A stretch of 40,126 nucleotides of DNA, taken from positions 1 through 40,126 of IMG/VR virus record IMGVR_UViG_3300025127_000083; one strand, written 5' to 3'. A model generated the notes under the pieces. It saw nothing but the letters and a program-made list of their open reading frames with translations. It had not been told where the DNA came from and did not search any database. This DNA is from a virus. Made by a program: the position numbers and the translations under genes. Position 1 is the first letter of the stretch. Each line of letters starts with the position of its first letter. Positions 18,908 to 27,142 of the stretch are shown one piece after another.

Positions 18908-19423
18908 CTAGTATAGTGCTAAAATTTCGCTACAATTTGTACCAGTTGCAAAAACCCTTACTACTTGTAAAGGCACAAATGATGAATCAGGTAGATTAGT
19001 TAATGTAACATCGTCTCCTGCAGCTGTTAAAACTCTTAATGTAGATGCTGCTCCTCCAGTTCCTACAAATAAAGTAAAAGAAGTTTTACCGTCTTGATTT
19101 GGAGCATATATAGTATATGGATTACCTACCGCAGCAGCAGTCGTATTATTTGTTGTTTTTAACTCAGTAGGCGCTGATATATTGACTATCACATTAACAC
19201 TTCCAGGAAAAGCACCTGTATATGCTTGATATAATATACCACCTGTTACGTTGTAACCATTAGCATTGGTTACTGAAGGTGTAAAATTTTGAGCAGCATC
19301 GGTTAAAACTGCAGTTCCTGAAGTAGAGTTTTGTGTTCCACTTGTTAAAATACCAGGTTGTGGTATATTTATTGTATCACTTGGAACTACAAACAGTGAA
19401 CTATGTGGTTGATTATTTGCCAT
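18908..19423 (-). CDS. Probable virion surface/structural beta protein
   Basis: 171 aa, Thr/Asn/Ala/Val-rich with almost no charged residues, typical of a beta-sandwich virion protein. The C-terminus (LPDSSFVPLQVVRVFATGTN) resembles a tail found in small structural proteins of marine phages. No enzyme motif. It lies between the holin gene and a 58-aa gene ahead of the fibre gene. Head decoration or small fibre protein are the main candidates. Confidence 0.55.
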   Translation of the reverse strand: MANNQPHSSLFVVPSDTINIPQPGILTSGTQNSTSGTAVLTDAAQNFTPSVTNANGYNVTGGILYQAYTGAFPGSVNVIVNISAPTELKTTNNTTAAAVGNPYTIYAPNQDGKTSFTLFVGTGGAASTLRVLTAAGDDVTLTNLPDSSFVPLQVVRVFATGTNCSEILALY

Positions 19424-19429
19424 TATTTT

Positions 19430-19885
19430 TTATTTTTTAAATATATTTGTTGCTTTTTCTGTCGTGCGTCCGCCGAAATAGGCTAAGACGACCGCCATCA
19501 TGACCTTCTCGAAAGTATCGTTCCATAATGCGTTTATTTGAAATGGTATACTTTCAACACTGTCTAATATACCGGCTAGCGAGAAAATAGTAATACACCA
19601 CACTAAAACTAGTGGGCGTACATTTTTCGACATCCAAGAATCAGACATAGAATCTGCTTGCCAACGAGTTGTTATAGCTTCTATTTCTTTATTCTGTTGT
19701 TCGTATATTAATTGTTGTAATTTTATTTTGTCATCATTAGAAACATCTGCTTTTGTTATTTCAGCAATAGCTTCCTGAGGTGACATTACTCCTTGGAGTA
19801 CGTTTCCTAGTGTAGGATTTATAACTGATGCAGCTCCGAATAAAAGCTTTCCAACAGTTGTGTCTTTGAATTTCTTTTTAGGCAT
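19430..19885 (-). CDS. Holin of three transmembrane segments
   Basis: 151 aa from the chosen ATG at 19883-19885 (MPKKKFKDTTVGKLLFGAAS). An in-frame ATG 18 codons upstream would give 169 aa but would overlap the zincin gene by 62 bases rather than 8, and adds a Lys/His stretch unlike the family. A helix near the N-terminus (KLLFGAASVINP), then TRWQADSMSDSWMSKNVRPL and LVWCITIFSLAG, then a last segment VMMAVVLAYFGGRTTEKA fit the 'holin of 3TMs' family seen in phages and gene transfer agents. It would permeabilise the inner membrane at lysis. Confidence 0.78.
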   Translation of the reverse strand: MPKKKFKDTTVGKLLFGAASVINPTLGNVLQGVMSPQEAIAEITKADVSNDDKIKLQQLIYEQQNKEIEAITTRWQADSMSDSWMSKNVRPLVLVWCITIFSLAGILDSVESIPFQINALWNDTFEKVMMAVVLAYFGGRTTEKATNIFKK

Positions 19886-20192
19886 TTTTTGTTCTTTTAT
19901 ATGCTTCTGCTTCCCATGGTAAATCATGAGCGCCTTCATTCATTTCAGATCTGGAATATTTTTTGCCTTTCCAATAAACGTAATCATCATCATAATCTAA
20001 ATCACCTCTTTTCATTTGTTCAATATGAACTTTTTCATGAGCAACTACATCTGGTAATTGATTTGGTTTAACGTTTTTATTTATAATAATTGTTCCATTA
20101 TTATTTGCTTTACCCATAACACCATCTTCCATATCTACGTGATATATTGGAGTATTATCTATTGGATATGGTGGATTTATTTTAAAAGCCAT
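19878..20192 (-). CDS. Tiny zinc metallopeptidase-like protein (HExxH)
   Basis: 104 aa. Residues 52-56 read HEKVH inside VVAHEKVHIEQM, a classical zincin motif with two His ligands and a catalytic Glu. The acidic residues in LPWEAEAYKR (E94/E96), about 40 residues later, could be the third ligand, as in gluzincin-like minimal domains. No signal peptide. It directly precedes and overlaps the holin by 8 bases, so a lysis role (cutting peptide cross-links) or a virion processing role is plausible. Activity is an inference from the motif. Confidence 0.65.
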   Translation of the reverse strand: MAFKINPPYPIDNTPIYHVDMEDGVMGKANNNGTIIINKNVKPNQLPDVVAHEKVHIEQMKRGDLDYDDDYVYWKGKKYSRSEMNEGAHDLPWEAEAYKRTKNA

Positions 20193-20194
20193 AA

Positions 20195-20350
20195 TTATTT
20201 TTTATAAGGAAACATTTTGTTTAATGCATTTTTTCTGGCTTCACAACCGCAAGGGATGTTTAGTCCCTTGCTCATTGTGTCTACCATTTTTTTGATACCA
20301 GTAGCTTTAGTAAACTTTTCTACGCTGTCTCCTAAACCTGTTGATTTCAT
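20195..20350 (-). CDS. Short conserved phage protein with CGC motif
   Basis: 51 aa, ATG 20348-20350 to TAA 20195-20197. It reads MKSTGLGDSVEKFTKATGIK, then GLNIPCGCEARKNALNKMFP. The pattern 'GI-x-x-C-x-x-C/CGC-x-x-R-x-x-x-LN-x-x-FP' is widespread in phages as a very small protein or terminal domain of unknown role. It sits two bases before the zincin gene. Function unknown. Confidence 0.7.
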   Translation of the reverse strand: MKSTGLGDSVEKFTKATGIKKMVDTMSKGLNIPCGCEARKNALNKMFPYKK

Positions 20351-20352
20351 TA

Positions 20353-20754
20353 TTAACCTATTTTAAATGATTTAAAATAAACTTTATTTGCAGAGTCATA
20401 TTTAGCTCCAGCAACAGCATTTTGAGGTGCTCCTACTGTAGATTTTACTCCACCTGGGTTAGCTGTGATAGCTCTGTTAATAGCTGCTTTTAATTGAGCT
20501 TCATAACCAGCAGCATCACATCTTGCCGTGTCAGGGTCAGTTGCAGCAGCATCTGTACTACATAATACAGTACATACATCTGTAGCTGCAGTAGGTGCGC
20601 GTAATGTTAAAGTAGCGGTCATTCTGTTTGCAGTTTCTGCTACAGATACAGATACGATACTTTCAGCTAATAATAAGTTGTCTCCGTCCTCAGCTGGAAC
20701 AACTCCAGTTCCATCATGTCCTCCTACTACAGGAAAATTAATCCATTGTGCCAT
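20353..20754 (-). CDS. Probable small virion structural protein
   Basis: 133 aa, Ala/Thr/Val/Asp-rich with few Lys or Arg, unlike the lysine-rich proteins just upstream. MAQWINFPVVGGHDGTGVVP starts it and AKYDSANKVYFKSFKIG ends it. Three Cys lie at about residues 77-98. Its G+C and Ala content resemble the capsid gene, suggesting high expression. It is probably a decoration or tail protein. I do not recognise the family. Confidence 0.55.
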   Translation of the reverse strand: MAQWINFPVVGGHDGTGVVPAEDGDNLLLAESIVSVSVAETANRMTATLTLRAPTAATDVCTVLCSTDAAATDPDTARCDAAGYEAQLKAAINRAITANPGGVKSTVGAPQNAVAGAKYDSANKVYFKSFKIG

Positions 20755-20826
20755 AATTTTTAGTTTTAAATTGTGTAATTGTGTAATTGGTTGTTTTGAG
20801 TTTTATACAGCTCTCTACTGTTTATT

Positions 20827-21210
20827 TTACATGCTTTTAATTAAGGCTTTTCCAGCTTTAATTGTAGCTTTAACTTTTTTTCTTTTTTCAGATCTTTCTT
20901 TTCCTTCGTCTTGTTTTCTCTGTCTACCATACGCGTGAGAATGCATGCCCGTACCATCTCCATGACCTACTTCTTCTTCGTGTTTAGTGCCATAGCCAGA
21001 ACCTTTATGATTGGCTGGTGAGTCATGTCCCATTTCAGCTGGACTGTGTCCCATGCGCAATGCAGACTTTGAATGCTTTGACATCCAAGATCTTCCGCCA
21101 CTAGCGTCTTTATCAAGCGGCATGTCGTGCATTAAGTTGTATTTTTCTTGTTTGTTAGATTCCATTTTATATGGACTCATTTTGTTTGGTGATATTTTGT
21201 ATCCTGGCAT
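20827..21210 (-). CDS. Lysine/histidine-rich small protein with SP motifs
   Basis: 127 aa. It starts MPGYKISPNKMSPYKM and later has MGHSPAEMGHDSPANHKG, so four Ser-Pro motifs, each close to Lys or His. The C-terminal 30 residues are almost all Lys, Glu, Arg and Ala (KERSEKRKKVKATIKAGKAL). One of several neighbouring genes with the same character. Unknown; a DNA-binding or internal virion protein is possible. Confidence 0.6.
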   Translation of the reverse strand: MPGYKISPNKMSPYKMESNKQEKYNLMHDMPLDKDASGGRSWMSKHSKSALRMGHSPAEMGHDSPANHKGSGYGTKHEEEVGHGDGTGMHSHAYGRQRKQDEGKERSEKRKKVKATIKAGKALIKSM

Positions 21211-21221
21211 AATATTATTTT

Positions 21222-21569
21222 TTATTTATGTTTATTCATTGCTTTAGCTTTCCCTATTTCCCAGTCTTCAATCTCTCCATTTTTATTTATATCTTGAGGT
21301 TTGAAGTGTTTTTTAGCTGGTGAACCATGATGTTCTTTATCGTATTTCATGTCGCCTGCTAATTTTGAAATATGTTTTTCATCAGCAGTCATTTTTTCGT
21401 CACTATGTCCGTGGTGATCATCATATATAATATCACGCTTTAAATAGTCAATATGAGCAGCGTCATCTCTTTCAGTTGCTTTATAATTACCAGCTGTAAC
21501 TCTTGTATGGGCATGGTCTTTTGAAAACTTAGAGTTTCCAGTGTATTTTCCGTAGTGTCCTTTATGCAT
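21222..21569 (-). CDS. His-rich small protein with EF-hand-like loop
   Basis: 115 aa with 13 or more His residues (for example IIYDDHHGHSDE). Near the C-terminus DINKNGEIEDWE fits a Ca2+-binding EF-hand-like loop (D-x-N-x-N-G-x-I-x-x-x-E), preceded by SPAKKHFKPQ. A metal-binding role is possible. It lies between two other small charged genes, with 11 bases or fewer on each side. The family is not recognised. Confidence 0.6.
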   Translation of the reverse strand: MHKGHYGKYTGNSKFSKDHAHTRVTAGNYKATERDDAAHIDYLKRDIIYDDHHGHSDEKMTADEKHISKLAGDMKYDKEHHGSPAKKHFKPQDINKNGEIEDWEIGKAKAMNKHK

Positions 21570-21572
21570 GAT

Positions 21573-22232
21573 TTATGATTCTTTTTTTATTCCGTATTTC
21601 TTTTTGTCCTCATCAGACATGAGATTAGCAAGTTTATCGTATGCTGATTGTTTTTGTTTATCTGCCATTACTTGGTTAGTAGTAGACTTAGCACTTATAA
21701 AATTAGTTTTTTTATCAAACTTAGTGGTATCTTTACCCTTGCTTGCCATTTTCTTAGATCTTTCAGTTCTTCTAGCTACTCTTTTAGCTTGTCTTTTTGA
21801 TTTACCTTCATAATCAGGATTCTCTTGACCCGCTATAAAATCTTTAGTAGCGCTTTCTACTTTGTTAAACATGTTTTGATATAAATCAGCAGTTGAAATA
21901 TACTGACCTACATCACCCCCACCTCTATATCCACCATAGTTATGAAGTGGCGTGTGCATTTCTGCCGCAGAGCCTCTAGCAGCGTCCTCGTCTTCTCTTA
22001 CTTGAGCACTATCACTTTCTCTTCTTTCTGAACTATGTTTAGCTTTAGCTTCCTTAATTTTTTTCTCTACTGCAGCTATAGCTTCATAATCTTTTCCTCC
22101 TTGCCCTTCAGTGCTTAAACCTTTTTTTACAGCTAATTCTGGATCATTTTTTAAAATCTCTAATTGCTTTTCTAACTTGCCATGAGCAGGTAGTGGTGAC
22201 TTCATCATGAAGCCGTCTCTAAATGTTGTCAT
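21573..22232 (-). CDS. Charged unknown protein with KSP start
   Basis: 219 aa, mostly Lys, Glu, Ala, Asp and Ser. It begins MTTFRDGFMMKSPLPAHGK, then a helical charged region (about 20-85), a short Gly/Tyr-rich segment (NYGGYRGGGDVGQYIS, about 98-113), and a strongly basic stretch (GKSKRQAKRVARRTERSKK, about 143-163). Basic blocks suggest nucleic acid binding. Not recognised. Same KSP-type start as neighbouring genes. Confidence 0.6.
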   Translation of the reverse strand: MTTFRDGFMMKSPLPAHGKLEKQLEILKNDPELAVKKGLSTEGQGGKDYEAIAAVEKKIKEAKAKHSSERRESDSAQVREDEDAARGSAAEMHTPLHNYGGYRGGGDVGQYISTADLYQNMFNKVESATKDFIAGQENPDYEGKSKRQAKRVARRTERSKKMASKGKDTTKFDKKTNFISAKSTTNQVMADKQKQSAYDKLANLMSDEDKKKYGIKKES

Positions 22233-22242
22233 AAGTTTATTT

Positions 22243-22476
22243 TTAATCGTTAGGCTCTTGTCTTATTTTAAGTTCACCGTTCACACACTCAAACTCATTT
22301 ATTTCCCTGTTAAACTCTTTTAAGTTTTCAGCTTCACTTATAGGTACTTCTACTTTCTTATATTTACCATCAACTTTTTTAAGTGTGGTTTTAGATTTTC
22401 TAGACATATACTCAGCTTTTTTCTTTGCTTTAGCTTTAGCACATTTGTCTTGTTTAAATGGTGATTTACTTATCAT
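22243..22476 (-). CDS. Small basic protein with KSPF start
   Basis: 77 aa beginning MISKSPFKQDKCAKAKAKKK, followed by a short helical acidic region (SEAENLKEFNREINEFE). Strongly basic N-terminal half. Unknown. The KSPF start links it to the adjacent genes. Confidence 0.6.
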   Translation of the reverse strand: MISKSPFKQDKCAKAKAKKKAEYMSRKSKTTLKKVDGKYKKVEVPISEAENLKEFNREINEFECVNGELKIRQEPND

Positions 22477-22479
22477 AAT

Positions 22480-22689
22480 TTATTTTCTTGAACAACCGAA
22501 GTTTTTAGCATAGTTAGCCATTTTAACTACAGCTGGCTTGTATTTATCTTTGTTTTTCATTACAGCACTCGCTGCAGCACAGGTAGATTTACCTGGCATA
22601 TTCTTTTTTACCCAAGCAGTAAACTTGCCTTTGTTCTCTTCTTTTATTTCTGGAAAAGGTTCGTGTCCTTTAAAAAATGGTGAATTCAT
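22480..22689 (-). CDS. Small conserved basic protein
   Basis: 69 aa. It begins MNSPFFKGHEPFPE and contains KFTAWVKKNMPGKSTCAAAS, then KDKYKPAVVKMANYAKNFGC. I have a memory of this C-terminal pattern in many marine phage proteins but not of a function. Two Cys (about residues 36 and 66). It abuts the previous gene with a 1-base overlap. Confidence 0.65.
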   Translation of the reverse strand: MNSPFFKGHEPFPEIKEENKGKFTAWVKKNMPGKSTCAAASAVMKNKDKYKPAVVKMANYAKNFGCSRK

Positions 22690-22898
22690 TATTTATATAC
22701 TTTAGCTTTTTGTGTTATTGGTCCTGCTTCGTATTTGCAAGGATACTTAGATACCTGCATACCTGTAATGCCATTACTATTACCAACGCCCATTGGAAAA
22801 CCTACTTTACTTAATGGACCGTCCCATATAGCGTTTTCACCTATCTGCCCTGATAATTTAGGATTTTTTTTAATTTTTTCAATATCGTGCATGCTCAT
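22689..22898 (-). CDS. Small unknown protein
   Basis: 69 aa, Gly/Lys/Pro-rich: KNPKLSGQIGENAIWDGPLS, then GNSNGITGMQVSKYPCKYEA. Not recognised. Start and stop overlap the downstream gene at 22689. Confidence 0.55.
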   Translation of the reverse strand: MSMHDIEKIKKNPKLSGQIGENAIWDGPLSKVGFPMGVGNSNGITGMQVSKYPCKYEAGPITQKAKVYK

Positions 22899-22908
22899 AA
22901 TTAGTTGT

Positions 22909-23265
22909 TTATTTTTTTTTACAATATTTTTTACTTACAGATCTCTGTCTCTCTAATGGAGTTCCAAAAACTTTATCAGCATTTAAATCACCACCTGAAG
23001 CAGCGGCACCTACTCCATTCGCCACCATATCCGCGGCTTGCATAGCATTTTCTTCAACCGTATTTATAGCGGCTGGATCAACTGGGTTAGCAGCGTCTTG
23101 TGGTGTAGCTCCTGTAGATTGAGATATTTGTTCACTTATAGCATCTAGTTTAGACATTATATTTTGCTCAAGTCTGTTGCCTCGTGGGCGTTTTCTTCCA
23201 AGAGCTCTACCTATACTTCTAAATATACTAAAAGGTAGTGGACTATCATTATCTTTATTAATCAT
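22909..23265 (-). CDS. Unknown small protein, basic N-terminal region
   Basis: 118 aa. Residues about 10-35 are basic (FRSIGRALGRKRPRGNRLEQ), residues 36-95 are Ala/Asp/Val-rich helices, and the end is RSVSKKYCKKK. It overlaps the upstream winged-helix-like gene by 4 bases (ATGA). Possibly a virion or DNA-associated protein; function not visible. Confidence 0.55.
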   Translation of the reverse strand: MINKDNDSPLPFSIFRSIGRALGRKRPRGNRLEQNIMSKLDAISEQISQSTGATPQDAANPVDPAAINTVEENAMQAADMVANGVGAAASGGDLNADKVFGTPLERQRSVSKKYCKKK

Positions 23266-23708
23266 CTGTGTTTATCTTTATTTACATTTTCAATAGCTTT
23301 TGATAAAACTTTATCTGTATAACTTTTACCAGCCATTAATTTATTTCTTCTAATGCTTGTTGGCAAGTCTTCTTCGCCTAGCATTATTCTATATATTCTT
23401 TTTATAAGTTGCTTACCTTTAAATGACAATTGGTATAAATTATGCTTTTGAGTTGATCTATTTCTTTTCCTCCATATAACAACCCATTCATTGTCTATTA
23501 ATTTAGCCCAGCGTCTTGTATCCCAACTATAAGAATATGTGCCTTGTTTAAAATCTTTTATACTAAATAATCCTATACAATCTAAATAAATTAATAACTC
23601 TAAATCAGCATCGTTTAAACCATTGTTTTTACAAGCCCATTTTCTTATTATTCTGTAATGCTTTAGTAGACTTAAATCTTTAATGTCACTAGCCGTTAAC
23701 GATCTCAT
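23262..23708 (-). CDS. Winged helix-like protein, possible DNA binding
   Basis: 148 aa. Residues about 13-110 have the helix-turn-strand plan of a MarR-like winged helix: LLKHYRIIRKWACKNNGLND, then ADLELLIYLDCIGLFSIKDF, then a basic wing (VVIWRKRNRSTQKHNLYQLS) and FKGKQLIKRIYRIMLGEED. This pattern recurs in Bacteroidota phages near virion genes. It overlaps both neighbours by 4 bases, between groES and a basic gene. It could regulate late transcription or be a virion protein. Confidence 0.5.
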   Translation of the reverse strand: MRSLTASDIKDLSLLKHYRIIRKWACKNNGLNDADLELLIYLDCIGLFSIKDFKQGTYSYSWDTRRWAKLIDNEWVVIWRKRNRSTQKHNLYQLSFKGKQLIKRIYRIMLGEEDLPTSIRRNKLMAGKSYTDKVLSKAIENVNKDKHR

Positions 23709-23965
23709 GTCACTACCACTACATCTTGAGCTTTTATAACACTATAAGATTTTTTATTTATTTCTATAGTATGACCAGCGTGTCTGTCATAAAATATAGT
23801 ATCATTTTCGCTTATTCCAGCTACATCAGTACCAACAGAAATAACATTGGCTTCTATATATCTTATATCTGATCTTTGGTTTTCAGCTAAAAGTAAACCA
23901 CCTTTTGTTTTAGTAGTTCCTTCTTTTATTTTTTTTATAATTAAATTCCTACCTATTGCCTTCAT
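23705..23965 (-). CDS. groES: GroES co-chaperonin
   Basis: 86 aa. [20 protein letters not shown] opens the barrel, then the mobile loop carries GGLLLAE, the hydrophobic tripeptide that docks on GroEL, then YIEANVISVGTDV and a C-terminal SYSVIKAQDVVVVT. It is shorter than the host protein (about 91-97 aa). It overlaps the 3' end of groEL by 17 bases. The order groEL then groES is the reverse of the usual bacterial operon. It would cap the phage GroEL, or the host one, while capsid proteins fold. Confidence 0.85.
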   Translation of the reverse strand: MKAIGRNLIIKKIKEGTTKTKGGLLLAENQRSDIRYIEANVISVGTDVAGISENDTIFYDRHAGHTIEINKKSYSVIKAQDVVVVT

Positions 23966-25505
23966 CTATTCTTAAATTATTGATTACACAATCAGTGGAA
24001 AGTATTGTTGTTGCTACAGAAGCTGCGTTTTGAAGAGCGCTTTTTGTAACTAATAACGGATCTATTATACCGTAATTAATCATGTGTACCATATTTCCTG
24101 TAACTACATCAATACCATATTTTTCTTTTGCTGGTATTTCTTTGTTTTCAATTCCAGCATTATGAAGTATTGTTTTATACGGAGATAATATAGCTCTGCT
24201 TAAAACTTTTTCACCATCACTTTTCCCTTTCATTTTTAAAGCAGCGTTTAACAAAGCAATACCTCCACCTGAAACTATGCCTTCTTTAACAGCAGCTTTA
24301 GTAGCACAAATAGCGTCTTCGACTCTATCTAGTTTTTCTTTTAATTCAATTTCAGAATTAGCACCTACTTTAACTATAGCTATTTTAGCAGCTAACATTG
24401 CTAGTCTTTTTTCTAATTTTATAACTAAATTAGGATTTTTTTCTTTTAATACTTTTTCTTTTATATCTTCAATTATAGCTTTTGTTTCATCTGATTGATT
24501 AGCTATTTGAAGAACAGTATTATCATAGGTGGTAACACTTTTTAAGCATGAACCTAAATGATCTACTTGTATCATCTCCATATCATCACCTAAGTCTTCA
24601 TTTATTATAGTAGCACCAGTAAGCATGGATAAATCTTGTAGCATTTGTTGCTTGTTTACCCCATATGTAGGCGCGTCTATAACATTGACTTTTATATTAC
24701 CCTTCATCTTATTCATTGCTAGAGCTGATAAAACACCCTGTTCTAAATCGCCTATAATAAGCAAGGGTTTATTGTTTTTTATTACGTGCTCTAGCACGGG
24801 TTGAATTTGTCTAATTGTATCAACTGGTGATTCAATTAATAATACTAGTGGATTTTCTAGTTCAGCAGACTTGTTTTGTTTATTAGTTATAAAATGAGAG
24901 TTTTTTAATCCTTTATCGTATTGAACTCCATCTATAACTTCAAAACTTGTTTTTCCATCTTCAGCTGTTTCCATCATAACAACACCAGTGTTTTCTACAG
25001 AATTAAAAGCATCTGCTATAATAGATCCAAGAACTTCATCATTATTAGTAGATATTGAAGCAACTTGTTTCAACATGTCTCCTTTTACTGGAACTGAAAT
25101 TGATTCTAAGTATTTTACTACTTTTTTAACACCGTTGTTTATACCTTCTTTTAAGTCTCTTGAGTTTGTTTTATTAGAAACTTTATAAGCTTCTTCTAAT
25201 ATAGCATGTGCTAATACTGTTGCTGTCGTTGTTCCGTCTCCAGCTTCTCTAACTGTTTTGCGCGCTGCTTCTTTTATAAGTGTAGCACCCATGTTCTCAA
25301 CAGGGTCTCTCAATATTACTGAGTCGGCAACAGTTACACCATCTTTAGTTATAACTGGTTTACCATTGTGATCTTCTAACATTACACATTTACCGCTAGC
25401 TCCAAGTGTGGAGCTAACAGCATTTGTGAGTTTTGTTATACCTTTAAATACTTCTTCCCTAGCTTTGTCACCAAAGTTAAGGTTTTTGACTATTAAGTCT
25501 GACAT
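23949..25505 (-). CDS. groEL: Phage GroEL chaperonin
   Basis: 518 aa (host GroEL is about 545). The ATP motif GDGTTT is at 89-94. The equatorial signature [20 protein letters not shown] is near 397-416, and the apical domain spans about 190-370. At the substrate-binding helix the E. coli G-Y-L-S-P-Y-F appears as G-L-K-N-S-H-F (199-205), so two aromatic contact residues are lost. The C-terminus ends in [13 protein letters not shown] without the Gly-Gly-Met tail. Followed by overlapping groES. The loss of aromatic residues suggests a narrower client range, perhaps the phage capsid. Confidence 0.92.
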   Translation of the reverse strand: MSDLIVKNLNFGDKAREEVFKGITKLTNAVSSTLGASGKCVMLEDHNGKPVITKDGVTVADSVILRDPVENMGATLIKEAARKTVREAGDGTTTATVLAHAILEEAYKVSNKTNSRDLKEGINNGVKKVVKYLESISVPVKGDMLKQVASISTNNDEVLGSIIADAFNSVENTGVVMMETAEDGKTSFEVIDGVQYDKGLKNSHFITNKQNKSAELENPLVLLIESPVDTIRQIQPVLEHVIKNNKPLLIIGDLEQGVLSALAMNKMKGNIKVNVIDAPTYGVNKQQMLQDLSMLTGATIINEDLGDDMEMIQVDHLGSCLKSVTTYDNTVLQIANQSDETKAIIEDIKEKVLKEKNPNLVIKLEKRLAMLAAKIAIVKVGANSEIELKEKLDRVEDAICATKAAVKEGIVSGGGIALLNAALKMKGKSDGEKVLSRAILSPYKTILHNAGIENKEIPAKEKYGIDVVTGNMVHMINYGIIDPLLVTKSALQNAASVATTILSTDCVINNLRIDEGNR

Positions 25506-25537
25506 AATTTAATTTAATTTAATTTAATTTACTTTTA

Positions 25538-25828
25538 CTATTTAAAAGTCTTAACGACTTGTGGTCCGCGAATATGAGCTAATTTTTTCTCATAGTGGTT
25601 AATCGAAGCATCTATTGCTGATTCAGCGCCTTCAATTGTTTCGCGTCTCGTTACATCGACCCATGTATCTTCTTCATTAGGGTCAAGGTATTCAGTTTGG
25701 TAGAAACCATTTGGTAGCTGTACTATTCTCCAGTTTTTCTTTTGAACTACATGCTCCCATAATTTCTTGGCCTCTTCGGTTATTTGTGGTTGACTAGACC
25801 ACGATTGAGTCTGATAATAAAACGTCAT
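25538..25828 (-). CDS. Small unknown protein upstream of groEL
   Basis: 96 aa. Contains LWEHVVQKKNWRIVQLPNGF and YQTEYLDPNEEDTWVDVTRR, then a helix (SAIDASINHYEKKLAHI). I have seen this pattern in Bacteroidota and marine phages, but no function is known to me. G+C is somewhat higher than in its neighbours. The leader of about 30 bases between it and groEL is made of repeated AATTT units. Confidence 0.65.
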   Translation of the reverse strand: MTFYYQTQSWSSQPQITEEAKKLWEHVVQKKNWRIVQLPNGFYQTEYLDPNEEDTWVDVTRRETIEGAESAIDASINHYEKKLAHIRGPQVVKTFK

Positions 25829-25915
25829 TGGTTTTGGTTTTAATTGTTAATATTTGGTTTGCACTAACCCGTGCCGGGTATATTTTATATATTCACTTGG
25901 TTTTGGTGAATTTTA
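25829..25915 (-). other. Short intergenic spacer with two weak hairpins
   Basis: On the minus strand, just after the fibre-like gene, TTCAC/GTGAA and CCCG/CGGG small stems appear, neither followed by a T tract. They may slow or partly terminate transcription or protect the mRNA end. I see no clear promoter here. Confidence 0.3.
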
Positions 25916-27142
25916 CTAGAAAGTAGCTATAGCAACTCTTTTCCATGTGTTTGTTGCTACGCACACATATATATGGTCTGCTGTAAATCTTATTTCTCCT
26001 AAAGTACCTGCTGCTGAAGCTGAGGCAGGAACTGCGTTTAACGCGTTTACTCTAAATTGACCAGTAGTAGTAACATCACCGTATGCTGTAACACCAAGAG
26101 CTGAAGTTGCTAATCTTAAATTACCTGAATGATATAAAAAAGCAGCTCCACTATCAGTGAATTGTGCCATTGTTCCACCACTTGATGTAGATATCATTAC
26201 ATTAGTAGAACCTTTTATTTTAAGATCTCCAGTTCCTTGTTCGTCTATATAACTATCAGAACCATCATGATATATTTGTAAATCACCACCTACTGCCGAT
26301 CCAACCTCTAATTTTACATTATCCAATAATATAATATCGCCAGACATTGTTCCACCAGCCGTTGGTAAGTATGCAGCTCCAGATATAGAAGTATCAACAT
26401 ATGATTTAGAAGCGGCGTCTGTAGCTGCTACAGGTGTTGTTGGTATAGTAACTTGGCCACTGAAAGAAGATTGAGTACCTGTTATTGTAACACCAGTGTT
26501 TGTTGTTTCAAACTTTTTAACGTTGTCATAGTAGAGTTCAATAGGTCCGTCTTTTGTAAATTTAGCAAAGTTTTCTCCAAGTATACCAGATTTAATTTCT
26601 AATTCAGTGTTGGAAAATAACATTAAATCACCTGGACTACTGTCTTGTATTATTGAATTATTACTTATATCCCCTGCGATTCTTAATCTTTCAGCCCCTG
26701 CGCCATCAAGAAATATTATTGGATTAGTTACGCCTAATGTTAAGTTTTTAGAACTTCCGTTCATAGTAATGTTATCGGTGAAAGTAGCAGCAGCATTAAC
26801 TGTTAATGTATCTGTGCCAGCGTTACCTATTATTGTATTACCGTTTGTAGTTAAATCATCAGTTGTTATCGATGTGTTGTTTATAGCTGTTCCTCCACCA
26901 AAAGTATAAGTAGAAGTAGCTCCTGCACCTGATCTTACTATTGTTGAATCACCTACCGCTACAGCGCTAGTGAATAATGCTAATGTATTTAGTGTTCCAG
27001 CAGCTGGCGTTCCAGTCGCTAGTGCGTTTATGCTATCGATAGTAAATGTCTTAGTAGAGTTAGGTGTAGTAGATACATCAGTACCTATTATAAGATCACT
27101 ACCTGTAGGTGTTACTGTTGGGTAAGAGTTAATTATTGCCAT
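25916..27142 (-). CDS. Fibre-like virion protein, first gene of the leftward operon
   Basis: 408 aa. The N-terminus (INSYPTVTPTGSDLIIGTDV) resembles attachment segments of phage fibres. The body is Thr/Asn/Gly/Ser-rich with fibre-type repeats (LYYDNVKKFETTNTGVTITG; DLQIYHDGSDSYIDEQGTGD; ASKSYVDTSISGA). The C-terminus GEIRFTADHIYVCVATNTWK is a common end domain of marine phage fibre and structural proteins. No S74 chaperone is present, unlike the larger fibre at 16-18.7 kb. It is the first gene after the divergent control region and is separated from the other tail genes. Confidence 0.7.
   Translation of the reverse strand: MAIINSYPTVTPTGSDLIIGTDVSTTPNSTKTFTIDSINALATGTPAAGTLNTLALFTSAVAVGDSTIVRSGAGATSTYTFGGGTAINNTSITTDDLTTNGNTIIGNAGTDTLTVNAAATFTDNITMNGSSKNLTLGVTNPIIFLDGAGAERLRIAGDISNNSIIQDSSPGDLMLFSNTELEIKSGILGENFAKFTKDGPIELYYDNVKKFETTNTGVTITGTQSSFSGQVTIPTTPVAATDAASKSYVDTSISGAAYLPTAGGTMSGDIILLDNVKLEVGSAVGGDLQIYHDGSDSYIDEQGTGDLKIKGSTNVMISTSSGGTMAQFTDSGAAFLYHSGNLRLATSALGVTAYGDVTTTGQFRVNALNAVPASASAAGTLGEIRFTADHIYVCVATNTWKRVAIATF

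Noticed and set aside
19886-19939. Upstream start (18 extra codons) for the holin
   Set aside because: It would extend the overlap with the zincin gene to 62 bases and add a Lys/His-rich segment not expected in the holin family.
20528-20938. 136-codon plus-strand frame
   Set aside because: It is antisense to two supported minus-strand genes and has no leader or recognisable sequence.
25506-25537. AATTT tandem repeats before groEL as a special element
   Set aside because: They look like the ordinary A/T-rich leader used before many genes here and carry no other structure.
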